A DNA stretch of 64,000 bases from Spirometra erinaceieuropaei (lineage: Eukaryota; Platyhelminthes; Cestoda; Diphyllobothriidea; Diphyllobothriidae). The notes beneath the pieces are model-generated. The model had not been told where the DNA came from. It did not search any database and was given only the letters and a program-made list of their open reading frames with translations. Made by a program: the position numbers and the translations under genes. Below, piece by piece: positions 21,871 through 33,149 of this stretch (position 1 is the stretch's first letter; each line of letters starts with the position of its first letter). The stretch lies in assembly GCA_902702965.1 (NCBI GenBank), contig CACRXP010000033.1, positions 899,901 through 963,900 on the forward strand, in the 5' to 3' direction.

Positions 21871-24800
21871 TACACGGTGTCTTCTTAAAGGCGTACAGGA
21901 ATATGTGATATTTCTCACGCGAAAAGTATGCACTTTTTAGAATTAAATCGCTAAACGTTAATGCATTGGCTGATCAAGCTCAAATTTATTTGGCAATTGG
22001 AAGATTCTTACAAAACCTTAAAATACCCTTTCTTCGTGTATAAAATATAAGGACAATGCGATTTCCTATCAAATGTATAAAAGGAAGCATATTTTCGCGC
22101 ATATTCTGTGTAAACTATATTTGAATTTATACGGGTATCGAAAATCAGCATGGAAATGCATACTACTTAAGTATTCATTTTTTTCGGATGCAGTTCTTAC
22201 AGGAGGTTGAAAGGAAGTGCACTCAAAAACCAGCATCCTGGCAAGTCCGAAATATCAGAGGATTAGGCCGCATGGCAATCAGGGTTAGAACCCCACCCAA
22301 GTAATCTTTCCTAATCGAAGACACTTTTCAGAATGTAGGCCAACATTTCATGAGATCAGTCACTCACTGTATTTCTCGTAAGGCGGTGGCTCTTGGTCTT
22401 GTTCTTTGGCTTGTTTGACCAGAAAAATTTAAACTGACGAGTAACTTTAGCGTCCCCTACAATGGCTGAAAATAAAAGAAGAATTTAAGGCACCTTTTAC
22501 TCCTCTATAACGGGTGATCGTAAGAATTTTCCTACCAAAATGATCTCAGATTGCCTGCTTTTTCTGTAATTTGACTGGTGTCTGTCCTGAAAATAAGGAA
22601 TATTCCTCCTGCTTCCCATCTTCGTGGTTGCTTTTCAACAGCGTTAGAAATTGTTGCACAAGACATAAAGCGCAGTCTTTAGCCATACTATACGAGAAGC
22701 TCTCTTTTGTTAGAATTACATACGTTTGTTTTGTTCTAAAATTGCCACTTTGTTCACTCCGAAATCCGCCTCACAGATCTCGCAAGACCCGTCACTTATC
22801 TTTTTCCAACCTCAGAATTTCCTCTTGTAATCAATGGCAGTCGATGGCACTTAAGTAGCTCGGCAAAGTTTGAGCACAGAATTCTATGAGTAGAAAGGAA
22901 ATCTCGGAGCTTTCTATGCCTCCCATCTGATTTTATTCATTTTTGTTTTCACGGCAGCCATCAGAAGGTTGTCGTTGGCTCCTGCTAGCACCAGCCCCGC
23001 CTTGTCGCATCAACTACCCCGGTCTTGAAGGGGCTATGGCGGGGATGGGCGGGGCTATGGAAGGGGCCATGAGGGGGCTGGGGACGCCATAGCTCCCTAT
23101 AGCACCGTCCTCGGAAAGAAACACGCAGGGGGCGCCACTCTGCATTATTAATCCCCACCCCCATTTACGATATTGGTTTTTTCCTGACTTCATTTCACGT
23201 AAAATACGCCGTACTGTTCCACATAGAAACGTGGAACATCGGAATCCCTAGGATTTGCGGAAAACAACCCAGCCATGTTTAGCACTTTCGGTGCGCTAAC
23301 AAGTCCTACGCAACGCCAATTCTACCTGACAAAATAATGGCCGGCAATTAGATACATAAAATAACTTATCATATAACTTGTAAATTAGAAAATGGGTAAG
23401 GGAGTATGTACTGGGATCGTACTGTTCCTTCAATGAACATCATCTTAGTGGAAATCCTGATCCACGGCAGATTCCTGTAATACATAAAATCTCCCAGTTA
23501 GACGAGCATATCGGTTAGGTTTTCAATTTAAGCTTTCAGTCTGAGTGATACTTTTATTTCTAAAAATGTTCTAGGAGATGTATCGTTTAGATTGCTAACT
23601 GAAATTCTAAATTAATTTTAACAAGTCAGCTTTTCTCGTGGAAGAAATAACTTTAGGTCTAGAGTAAAAATGAAAGTAAATCAGATTAAAAATTTGTCAC
23701 CTAATTAATTATCACAAAATGACTTTATAAATAAACTAAAAGTCTACCGGAGGTACGTCGGAAATAAGTAGCAAATAACACCTGTTTAGTATGTATACGG
23801 TTGATAAGAGTGAACCAACAAGAAGGATCAAGGAAGCAGGGCAAAATAAATTACTAAGCAACTAGGTACTAAACAGCTATTTAGCAATTTATTCCACGAA
23901 TGCAAATATGTTACCTCAATTACATTTAATTATGCAATGATAATATTTCATAATGTACTGCTGCTAAAAGCATGCCTATTAAAGAATTACGGAACTCTAT
24001 TTACTTATACCATAATGTAATTACGTTAACAACTTTCGATGAGCACATAAATGATAATCGTTCTGAAATGTCAGAAGTTGTTTCGTAGAGCATAAGTGGC
24101 CGGCACAAGTGGTCTCCAGGACAACCTTATTAAATTCGTTGTATTAATTCAGTGGAGAATTCTCTACCTGCTGAGCAGTGACACGGAGTTTAGCTTGTCC
24201 GCCGCAGCGATCTCTGGCTCTGTGGAACCACTCAGTCAGATATTAATGACGCTTACCATCTGATTGGTCGTCCGACGACAACTGACGTGCTTATCGGAAC
24301 CCCTCAGTTTCCGCACAAATCCTTCCTTGCATTAATGCTGCACAAGTGTCCAATTACTCTTATAACCCTAATCGCGTTTATTCTTTCCTTGGGATACTCG
24401 AAAATCTTCATTTTAACTATAGTAGGTGTGCAAACTCATGAAATTTTATGAGTTACCACAAGAAAATCCCTATAACGTCTGCATTGTCTTTGAAAGTGTG
24501 TTTGCATTTCATTCAAATGGCCTTCACGGCCCTTCTTATTTCGTAATCATTCAGAACACTTTTCTTTTGGAATAGGCCACCGGTCGAAATCTTGGTCTAA
24601 TTTATACAATAGGCTAAATACATCTCCTCGTGATAATTGCATTTCTACAAAGGCTGCACAGCTATGTAGATTCACGCTGGTTATGACCCTGCTGCGAAAA
24701 GTTAAACAGAGCATTGCTGCGTGCCTGATTTTACTATCCTTTCATAATGTTATGATTTATTCCGCCTCTGACAGTAGTGAAGCCTATGATGTTTAGATGT

Positions 24801-24890
24801 TCTTTACTCCAATTTTTTTCCACTTTGCTGAAAATAATAGTTTCGGTGGCCCATCCGACTCCTTAGGCACATCAAGCAATGATCACACCA
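21871..24890. other. Long AT-rich stretch without recognisable genes
   Basis: About 3 kb of mainly AT-rich DNA with frames below 100 codons. The exception in composition is the G-rich block at 23030-23086. I see no transposon proteins, RNA genes or conserved exon here. Confidence 0.5.
23030..23086 (+). repeat. G-rich repeat block with quadruplex potential
   Basis: Imperfect repeats of ggggctatgg and ggggatgggc give at least six runs of three or more G within 57 bp. It is flanked by C-rich runs (agccccgcc upstream, agctccctatag downstream). Surroundings are AT-rich, so the block stands out. Confidence 0.6.
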
Positions 24891-24904
24891 AGTGTGACAA
24901 TCCC

Positions 24905-25110
24905 GGATGAAGGGGGAAGCCGTGAACGTTCATAGGTATGCGGTAGCATGGCTGCTGCATCCTATAAATACCGCAGCCCCTTGTGCAACAACCACCCGTT
25001 TCTGCTCTTTTGTCTCTGATGATGGATTCGAGTAGGAATCCGAAACGTCAGGCTAATAAAGCTCTTGTCCCGGCGATCGTGTCTCCTTCTTCAAGTAAAG
25101 CTTTATATTT
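24905..25110 (+). repeat. Penelope-like terminal sequence with the best hammerhead-like motif
   Basis: It contains ggtatgcggtagcatggc, ctgcatcctataaatacc and then CTGATGA at 25016-25022. A six-base-pair stem (ggattc 25024-25029 with gaatcc 25036-25041, loop gagtag) is followed by GAAAC at 25042-25046. The whole order matches 40895-41050 and, more loosely, 62225-62345. One extra U between CTGATGA and the stem departs from the standard hammerhead. No coding part of the element is attached. Downstream, 25110-25258 is open but unassigned. Confidence 0.6.
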
Positions 25111-25259
25111 GGGTTTAACCCAGCCTATTGTTTTAAGGCCTCAAATGAGGGAAAGTTTTTGCATGACTTTACAGCTGTCCATAGGCTTTTCTCGTCGTAG
25201 CCAATTTATTTGTGACAGTAATTTCGAAATCTGCACACAGAAGGATCTAATCTCCTGAA

Positions 25260-28180
25260 GCCAAGCATAAACAACACGAAATCTAAGTCTGGATTAGAGA
25301 CGAGAAATCAGAATCTAGGCGCGTCTATCACAAGATCCCACTGACTGATCCGAGTACTGATATGTGTCATACTTTCTTGGACAGAAGCATGTTTCTGCGA
25401 ATGACTCGTGACGGTGGCCGTCTTTTGTCCATCGCCCAGAAAGCACATTTCTGGGACACTTCGTGCGTAGAGTATTGGCGATGGTAATGTGTTCTGAAGA
25501 AAGTTTCAGGAGTGTCCTCGAAACCACAAAATTCAGTCCTTAAGCAAGCCAGAAAATGTGATTGAGCACTTCTGAAAAGCAAACAGCATACTTATTACTT
25601 CAGAATTTTTGGGGGACGGGTTATTTCTTCAAAGCGAAGATTCCTCGGAAATTGTCACCTGGAACCATTGGTGCCTTGGACGTTCTGCTATGTAGTCGCA
25701 CACACTTACTTTTTAAAATACTACGTTTAAGTATGTTGCATAATAATTGGTAAATCGTTTCATACACATAAAAATCATGAGATATAATTACTCCTTTGAC
25801 ATAACCCATCATAAATAAGTCTTCATTGTACCTGTGCTGTACTTGCTCAACGTGTAATAGCGTCACATATGTCACCCATTTTCCGTGACGTCAGTGGCAT
25901 TCAGCACATGTAGCAGTCGCTAATGCGGTAAGCTGTCTAAGGTTTCGTGCAGTTCCATGTAAACTACATCCTTCTTAACAGCCTGTCATAAAAGTTCATT
26001 GCTTTTTGCCGTAAGATATACTCAAAGAAAGTATGAATTAATCCACTGTTTTATACACGGGGAAATTTCTCGTGGAAGGTAAAACATCTCAGGTTGCCAG
26101 TCAACAAACCATCCTAGTTTAAGCCACCCCACTTAAACCTTTAAGCAACCAAGACATTTGCTTATTTTGATCACATTAGAAAAGAGGGATCACTGAGACC
26201 CATCTCGGAAAGATGGTGAGGGATATCGTATTTGAACCTTGTAGTGACTTGCCCATCAAAGAGATGGAGTAAAAAAGTAACTGTAAATATCGGTTTTGAT
26301 GGAGTTATCGGGACCAAACGCCAGCTTCAAGGGAAGACTAACGTTAAAACAGCGGAAAAGCCACACTCTCAGTCACAGTTTAAAACGCTGGCGCATTGAC
26401 TTTGCTTGTCATCATGCCGGTATGTTTTGAAGTACGAGTCTGGAATCATAGCCTACGTAAGACTAAATAAATTAAGTTTATGTAATGGACATGCGTGGTA
26501 ATCATTTTGCTATGCCTTTTATTTGCACACAACTTTTATATTCCGAATCTGCACATTTCCAAGACTTCTTCACCTTTCTTGGTTGTTCACGCATTCCGAA
26601 GACAGACTGCATGTAGCAGCCATGATCGTTGGTCAACTCAAGACCACCCTTCCTGCCACAAAAAACCCAGCGAACTTATTGGGTCATCTGCCCCTGGTGC
26701 CTCTTGGCGCTGGCGCGATACTGAGCTTTGGGCTGGACTTCAGCGCAGCCGAGTTTCTGCTTAGCACTATCCATCCACTATCAGGCGATATGTCCATCCC
26801 CAGTTTCTCACGGTGTCCGCGAGAATCCTGACAAATCAATGCGCCGTCTGCGATGATATATGCGTCCGCTGTCCCAGTTCTCGCTGACAATGCCACAAGT
26901 GTTTAGCCAAAAAACCCCTACCAATTACATTTATCTGGCCGTTTAGTGGGTCCTATGGGCAAGCCGCTGGAGTCTTCATATGAAGGAATTTCTCGAGTAC
27001 TCTCTCGCCGGGTCCTTCGCGTTGTCAAAGAAGACCTGGTAATCGTTGACCGGGTCAGGGCTGTTGCCCCAGAGGAATCACCGGATCTTCTCCAAAGGAA
27101 AAAAGCATACTAAGTTCCTTCTCTCTGTCACTCCAGTGCCCCTAACATGTTATGCTCTTCCTATTGTCTATGATACTAACTTTTCCAGTGCTGCCGACAT
27201 TCGCACAACTAATAGTGGTCGTCGAGTTTATTATGAAAAAAGTTCTTGTCACCCACCTGCTTAAAAATCACACTTTTGCATCGGCGTCGTTTTATGCCGG
27301 TCTTCGGTCTGTCAGGGAAGCATTGTAGTGATCACTCCTCTTACTCCTGTGTTCCGTTCTTTAAGCATTTTCCAGCACTGTCCTTACACAACTTTGTTTC
27401 CGTCGACAAAGACGTATCGCTGCTCGATATTCCTTGTCTTCCTCGACTGGCCGCAGCCTCTTAAAGTTCAGGCGGTTGAGCACACCTCATGTTGGTGCTA
27501 CCAGCCTGAAGTAGCTTGAAAGCGGCTGTTGAGTAGAATTGCTGCCATTATCTGCTGTTCCGTGCGTACACTTTCTTGCCTCATTAAAGTTTGTCCAAAT
27601 AACCCTGTCCTGTTTGACTTCTAATTTGACAAACCTCGAGTTGTCGACAACTACGCCTCGACTCATGCACAAGGGGGAAACTTCGAGAACGCTCTTTGCC
27701 TGATCGCTAACAGATTTGCAATCAGATGTTCATATTATCCTATCCGAAAAATCCGACGCTTGGAATAGGATGAGAACGATCTCAACAAAGTTATCTATCA
27801 GTTGAGACGACCAGCGCGCCTTCTCTAGCCGAAAATGAAGATAAGCACACTTCGAAGAAAAGTGATCATCTTCAGTATGGCGTGAAGTAGAAGAAAAATT
27901 CTTCCAAGGATATTCAAAGGCTTTTACGTGTGACCGGACTATTTGAAAGGCGAAGAACGTTTTATGTTCCATGAAATGTGACTGCGACCAGGACTGTTTT
28001 GACGAAGGAGTGGAGAGGCACACCAAGTGCCCAGCAAAACTTGCTCTTGTTATCACTCTTATCCCGCAGTAATTCAGATTAGCACCACTCACCGAGCAAA
28101 CAGTCAAGTTTGCGTACTTTGACACATTGTACCAACTAGTAAGCATGGGCAGGTTGGCGTTTGTAGATTCTGACTACTCT
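25260..28180. other. No certain gene
   Basis: Mixed sequence. Frames at 26523-26831 (plus), 26684-26896 (minus), 27487-27672 (minus) and 27730-28146 (minus, 138 aa) are open, but none shows a domain I recognise. Some could be decayed transposon parts. Confidence 0.35.
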
Positions 28181-28184
28181 TGAT

Positions 28185-30205
28185 ATCCATAAAGGTTAGT
28201 CGTCTACGACTCTGCTCATTCTGGCAGCCTGGAATGATGGTTCCCTTTCAGACAATCCGTGGAGCAATCGACCGGAAAGTTGGACGGCGCCAACCACTGG
28301 AGAACTGGTGCGCTGCAAGATGGGCTTTGCTGTTCTCGGCGAAAGCCGATTCTCCGACCAGGTTAGCTGCAGGTGCTGGCTATGGTCCTTTTAGAGAGGC
28401 TATCCAAACGCACGATAATGCGACGCTGGCGTTGTCTTCGTCATGCTCAACAACACCGTGGGACGACTGCCCTGTCTGCCCCAGAACATCAAAAACCGCC
28501 TAATGATCACATGGCAGTCTTTTTGGAGCCAAGTTCGCCATCATCTTCAACGTTTAAGCTCCTCATGGATCAACTCATCGAGGTGGGAGGCAGGTTTTAC
28601 GGCGATCCGCTCGCTTTCCTAGCGACTGCGCCAAAAGCGGGCAAGCTGCCTACCCTTGGTGACTTCATTTCCTGCGTCGGGACTGACTACGCTGTCTGGT
28701 GGAGAGTGTTGGGTTCGCATGAAGTCTCCAGCTGTAACGACAACGGTCTTTTCCTTCGGTGGACCTACGCAGAACACCGCCTCCCCCTGGCCAACACCTT
28801 TTCCTGCCTTCCCATGCGCAAGAAGACGACCTCTATGCACCCCCGAAAAACGTCGATAGCAGCTGCTGGGTTATGGTCTCTTCCGGAAACGAGGTTGATG
28901 GGACGCGCATGTGATCAAGCTATCTGCGACGTCGACGGCTGGGCGAATCATCATCTCATCCTCTCCAGGATGAGGCTCCGGCTGCAGCCCCGCAGGAGAC
29001 CACAAGGTAAGCAACTACGAGGTTAGTTAAATACTATTCTGTTGAACCCGTCTGCCGATCCCTTGCATCTTATCAATCAATTAACCCAGCATCCTGAAGA
29101 ACCGCGGAGCCCAGACGGTAACGCTACCGTGTAGGATCGATGCTGTCAACTGGGGAATGTTATCCAATTTACTGTCTTGGGCGTCCTTGGACGCTCACGT
29201 TGCCATCATCAGGACTTATTCGACGACAACGATGTGGACATCCGCAGCCTTCTCGCCGAAAAGCACAGGCTGCACAAAGCCTACACTAATAATCGTACCG
29301 ACGCAAACAAAGCGGCCTTCTTTCGATGTCACGCCCTGTGTAACAAAGACTGTGGGACATTTAGGAAGATGTTAGAGGAGCGCTCACTGATCGTTTTTTT
29401 ACGGAACTCACTCGGCCCGTTGTGTCTTACGGGCTCTCTCTCTCGAGCCCAACCAGCAGCCGCACAGTGGCGTATGACATAGGCAGAATGTTATTACCGA
29501 CAAAGACAGGGGAGACTGCAATGGCCATTTCTAGCTTATTGGCCATCGTCAGCCAGTCATACCCTTGTACATTCCCGATCGCAACCGACAGGACAACGAA
29601 CCCGTGACGCAGTCGTTAGAGGCATTGGACTTCTAACTAACAATTTCAGGATCGAGCCCCAAGTGTTTCACACTTCGGGCTTGAGTGTGAGTTCCTGACG
29701 CGGGCTAATAAGCCAGACGTTGCCATTCCAGTTTGCCTTGTCTTTGTCGTTAACAACATTCTGCCTTGAGTTAGGAGGCCTGGGTGGTTCGCAAAGCTGA
29801 AGAAATCCAGGGGTATTCCGATCACAGTGAAACAAAGAACTTTTTCGAATCAATTAAGACAATTGATGCGAACGACTATAGGAGCCCCGCCAATTTTCAG
29901 CTCCGATGGAACAACATTCCTCACCGAGAAATTACAGGACTTCTAGTGTTTGGCAGAGCACTTCACAAATATCCTTAACCGTCTATCGACTGTCTCTGAC
30001 GTCGATGTCCCCTGTAGAATCCAATACTGAAATGTACCGTCCACGTTCTCTCCCGGTTCTCTCCTTGTAACAGCCCCACAGTGGGAAAGCAGAGGGATTC
30101 GGTACAATCCCGCACAATGAACAAAGTCACGCTCCTATTCCCGAAGATGTTGGGGCAGCGAGAAGTCTCCCGAGATTTCAAGGGCGCGGCATCAATGACT
30201 GTAAT
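28185..30205 (+). mobile_element. LINE fragment E: endonuclease start, linker and early RT region, interrupted by a SINE
   Basis: Starting at 28185 the translation begins at the endonuclease N-terminus (LRLLILAAWN-like, then DNPWSNRPE). It continues across frames with GRLPCLPQNIKNRL, KLPTLGDFISCVGTDYAVWWRVLG, SCNDNGLFL, LPLANTFSCLPMRKK and LRLQPRRRPQGK (frame 28373-29026). 29177-29360 holds the linker (LLAEKHRLHKAYTNNRTDANKAAFF). A composite SINE at 29369-29770 interrupts it. Beyond the SINE the linker resumes (VRKAEEIQGYSDHSETKNFFESIK) and fades into the start of the reverse transcriptase (LGQREVSRDFKGAA) by 30205. The endonuclease would nick target DNA in the intact LINE. In LGDFIS the usual catalytic Asn of GDFN is Ile. 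Confidence 0.82.
29361..29778. mobile_element. Composite SINE, copy 3 (truncated arm), inserted in a LINE
   Basis: Approximate target duplications ttaggaag (29361-29368) and ttaggagg (29771-29778) flank it. In plus orientation it begins with the unique tail (ttagaggagcgctcactgatcg, then gagcccaaccagcagccgc). The antisense SINE arm follows but is cut short at about 29565. The sense SINE then begins with its leader (attcccgatcgcaaccgac) and runs to 29766. The order equals the reverse of copies 1 and 2, so all three share one architecture. This is the most diverged copy. Confidence 0.7.
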
Positions 30206-30640
30206 CCAGCCTGGGAATATTCTGCAGGCAATGAGATGACATAGTGCGAAAGTAGCATGTAGTACTGAGCATAAAGTGCATAATACTATTGGGGCTGTCG
30301 GTTTGAAATGGGGATAGGAATAAAACGGGGAAGTGAGTGTAGGTTAAAGCGCCGAACCAAGCTTTCTATCGGTTTTTTAGGAAACCGCAATATCGTACCC
30401 TTGGGGTTGCCGTAGAGCTAGATATAATTTAAAAGAAATCACTAAGGCACAACTTAACCATAAGATTGCGAGAGAAAATAGGTTTATGGGTAAAATGAGG
30501 TAACGTAACGCGAAAGGGAACTGATGTTGTCGTCTGTGTCAGAGTACAGCGCAAAGTTGGGTTGCCAAAAGCAAAACCTTAATCCTAACCGTAAAACCTC
30601 AAACCGTGACTGTGCCCAAGGGGCGCTATAATAAACTTAT
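30206..30640. other. No recognisable gene
   Basis: Unique-looking sequence between two LINE remnants. A short ccctaa-like stretch lies near 30580. Confidence 0.4.
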
Positions 30641-32150
30641 TCTATTCTAGTCCCAACCCTTTATTTCCTCCGTCGTCAGATGCTTCCCTCACAGCCATTA
30701 ATTTTGCTCCCACAAATATACATAAATTGATAAGCCACCTTACTAATTCGCACTCAGTAGGGACTGACAACATCCCGACCTCTCTTATAAAACAGCTCAG
30801 AGAATTTCCTCCTCTGCTTGGCAAACTCTTTTTAGTCTTTCTTGAAAATGGTTCCTTTCCCGACTATTGGAAAATGTCTATTATTATTCCAATATCTAAA
30901 TCTGACTGTCGTTCTGTTGTTCAAAACTATCAGGGGGCCCATATTACACCTTCTGTTGCCAAAATCTTTGAAAAAATGTTGGGCATGATGATTGCTGTTT
31001 CCTGTATAGCCAGTCAAGTTATTAGCTCTTTTTAACGGGACTTTTACTCGATCGCTCTTGTGAAACGAGTCAAATGTCGTTTCTCGGTCTACTTACTTCT
31101 CTTCGTAAGGATCATTTATCTCTTGTGGCTATTTATTTTGATCTTAGTAAAGCCCTTGACAAAGTGCCACACAGAAGACTCCTAGTTAAATGAGAAGCCC
31201 TGGGTCTTCGCAGTACTCTTATTGGCCTTATTAAGTCATACTTATCTAACTTACTCGATCAAACTTTTATTTTCCTCATCCACTCCGGTCAACTTTCTCT
31301 ATGACGTTGAAAAAGGACCATTGGGGGTTTGGGACGCCGCCAACAAATAACCATATCCGCTCCTATTTCCTTATTTGTGTATGGTTTCGTTTTCTACAAG
31401 CTCTCACAATAAATTTCGATTTTTTCGATTTTTCAGTCCATGCGTCGCGTCCTTCACAGGACGCGATGTACTCTCTGAAAACCCCTCTCATAAAATTAGC
31501 GGGCCACTTTGGCCTGCACGCTATAAACCACCTTCATTTCGCTAATCGCCGACCCCCAACAGGAATCCAGCTTGGTTTCTGAGACTTAGAGTTCTTACCC
31601 CTTATCGATTATTTTCGCATTTCTTCATGCCAACTCATTTCAACCTTAAGCGGTCTGTTGACGACCATGGCGAAATCCTCTGTTTTCATCATCTGCTATT
31701 AGTTTGGTCGGCAGGCAAAGAGGTCTCACGGTCGCAGCTCCCCTCGAAGCTATCTTGACCGCCTCAGACTGTAATGTCCTCTCCCCAGCTGGACTCTATG
31801 CGGATCGTGACCGATCGCGTCTAGCTTCCTCTCATCTCGCCACTTTGACGCGGACAGCCTCATCCGGTTTAGGAATTCTGTCTTGACGGTGTCCGTTTCG
31901 AATCCCTTATGTACTACCATATCCAGGCCAGTCCTGTCTGACTCACATGTCTACCCTTTCATAAACGACAGTTTTATTCTCACAAATCACATTCATTCTG
32001 TCTTTTTGAAATAAGGAATTTTTTCTCCGCTCTCTGACCACTTTTATAGGCATGGAATAAATACTGTCGAGAGTCTGCCTACTTGTTTAAAAATTCATTT
32101 GAAAATTTCTTTTCATTGCTACAATGGTACCCCCAGGGGTACTTGTTTAT
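30640..32150 (+). pseudogene. Second non-LTR reverse transcriptase (CR1/Jockey-like), degraded
   Basis: The frame 30727-31035 reads NSHSVGTDNIPTSLIKQL, FLENGSFPDYWKMSIIIPI and VAKIFEKM, a clear match to the N-terminal RT motifs of the CR1/Jockey group. A frame change follows, then AIYFDLSKALDKVPHRRLL near 31120-31185, the RT motif with the first catalytic Asp (F-D-L-S-K-A). Later parts are more broken. WNKYCRESAYLFKNSFENFF near 32060-32110 fits the usual C-terminal segment. Stops and frameshifts make it inactive. It is clearly distinct from the finger-bearing LINE in the rest of the window. Confidence 0.78.
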
Positions 32151-32164
32151 CAAGTTTGTTCAAA

Positions 32165-32280
32165 TCCTGAATCATAACCCTAGACCCGACCTCATCACTC
32201 TGACCTTAACCTAAAAACGCATATCCAAACCTCACCCCTAACACTTGTGCCCAGCTAGCCTACCCCTCAACATTACTATT
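32165..32280. repeat. Degenerate CCCTAA-like tract
   Basis: Imperfect repeats such as aaccctagacc, aacctaaaaac and cacccctaac run over about 115 bp. This is the C-rich counterpart of the tract at 1131-1315. It follows the CR1/Jockey-like remnant. Confidence 0.45.
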
Positions 32281-32489
32281 TGTTCTTGACCACTAGTCTT
32301 GGTGCTGAATTAGTTTGAACGTTAGCTTAAAAATAGTTTAGGCGGCGTTATGCATTGAAGCTGTCCCACAAAAAGACTTCAAAAGGCAAATCATCTTGTC
32401 CGGTTAGCGCGGGATAAAAAGTCAGAAATAAACGAAAAGACAAACATCGGCAATGGTGTTAACAAAAAGACAACCAGCAACATAAGCTC

Positions 32490-33145
32490 TAGGAAATGAG
32501 TACCAACATCCACACTAAATTCGTGGACCCGACAATGGCCTCCGACACGATGAATCGCGATTGGCTCGGGAATTGGGTTGTCCTAAAGGGCTCACGCGCG
32601 CGCTGCATCATCTCCATGACCCGATGATGACACGCGTCACGGACAATGAGACAGTCTCAAATGCATTCGCAATAACTAGTACAGCGAAGTAGGGCTGCGT
32701 ACTCGCCCCCGTCCCCTATAATATCCTGTGCTCTGTCATACCGCTGGACGCCAGCCGCGATGAGCGTCCTGAAATCAAAATCATCTGCAGGACCAACGGT
32801 CGGATTCGTAACACCCGACGAATACAAACGTCCACGCGGACTTAAGCAATCATTGTCCATGAACCCCCCTTTGCGGACGACTGTACACTCAATGCATGAC
32901 GGAAGCATCCGTGCGAGAAAGCATGCGCCGTCTTGCCTCCGACTGCCGTACATTTCGGACTAACCACCAACACGGAAGAAACGTTGGTCATGCACCAACC
33001 AGTACCATAGGAAGAGCACACAACGCCGAGTATCAGCATGAACGGAACAGGACTCGCATTCCTGGACAAGTCTGCCTACCTAGGCAGCACCATCCCAAGC
33101 AACACCAGGACAGACGACGAACACGCTGCAAGTGTTCAGTCGCAA
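32490..33145 (+). mobile_element. LINE fragment F: middle of the reverse transcriptase
   Basis: Plus-strand translation gives KFVDPTMASDTMNRDWLGNW near 32520, matching the FVDLTKAFDTVNREGLWK region of the finger-bearing LINE. The catalytic Asp and its neighbours are changed. Near 33036-33140 it reads NGTGLAFLDKSAYLGSTIPSNTRTDDEHAASVQ, the conserved post-catalytic YLGSTLSRN region. Intervening parts are badly decayed. It meets LINE fragment G head-on at about 33150. Confidence 0.6.
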
Positions 33146-33149
33146 CAGC

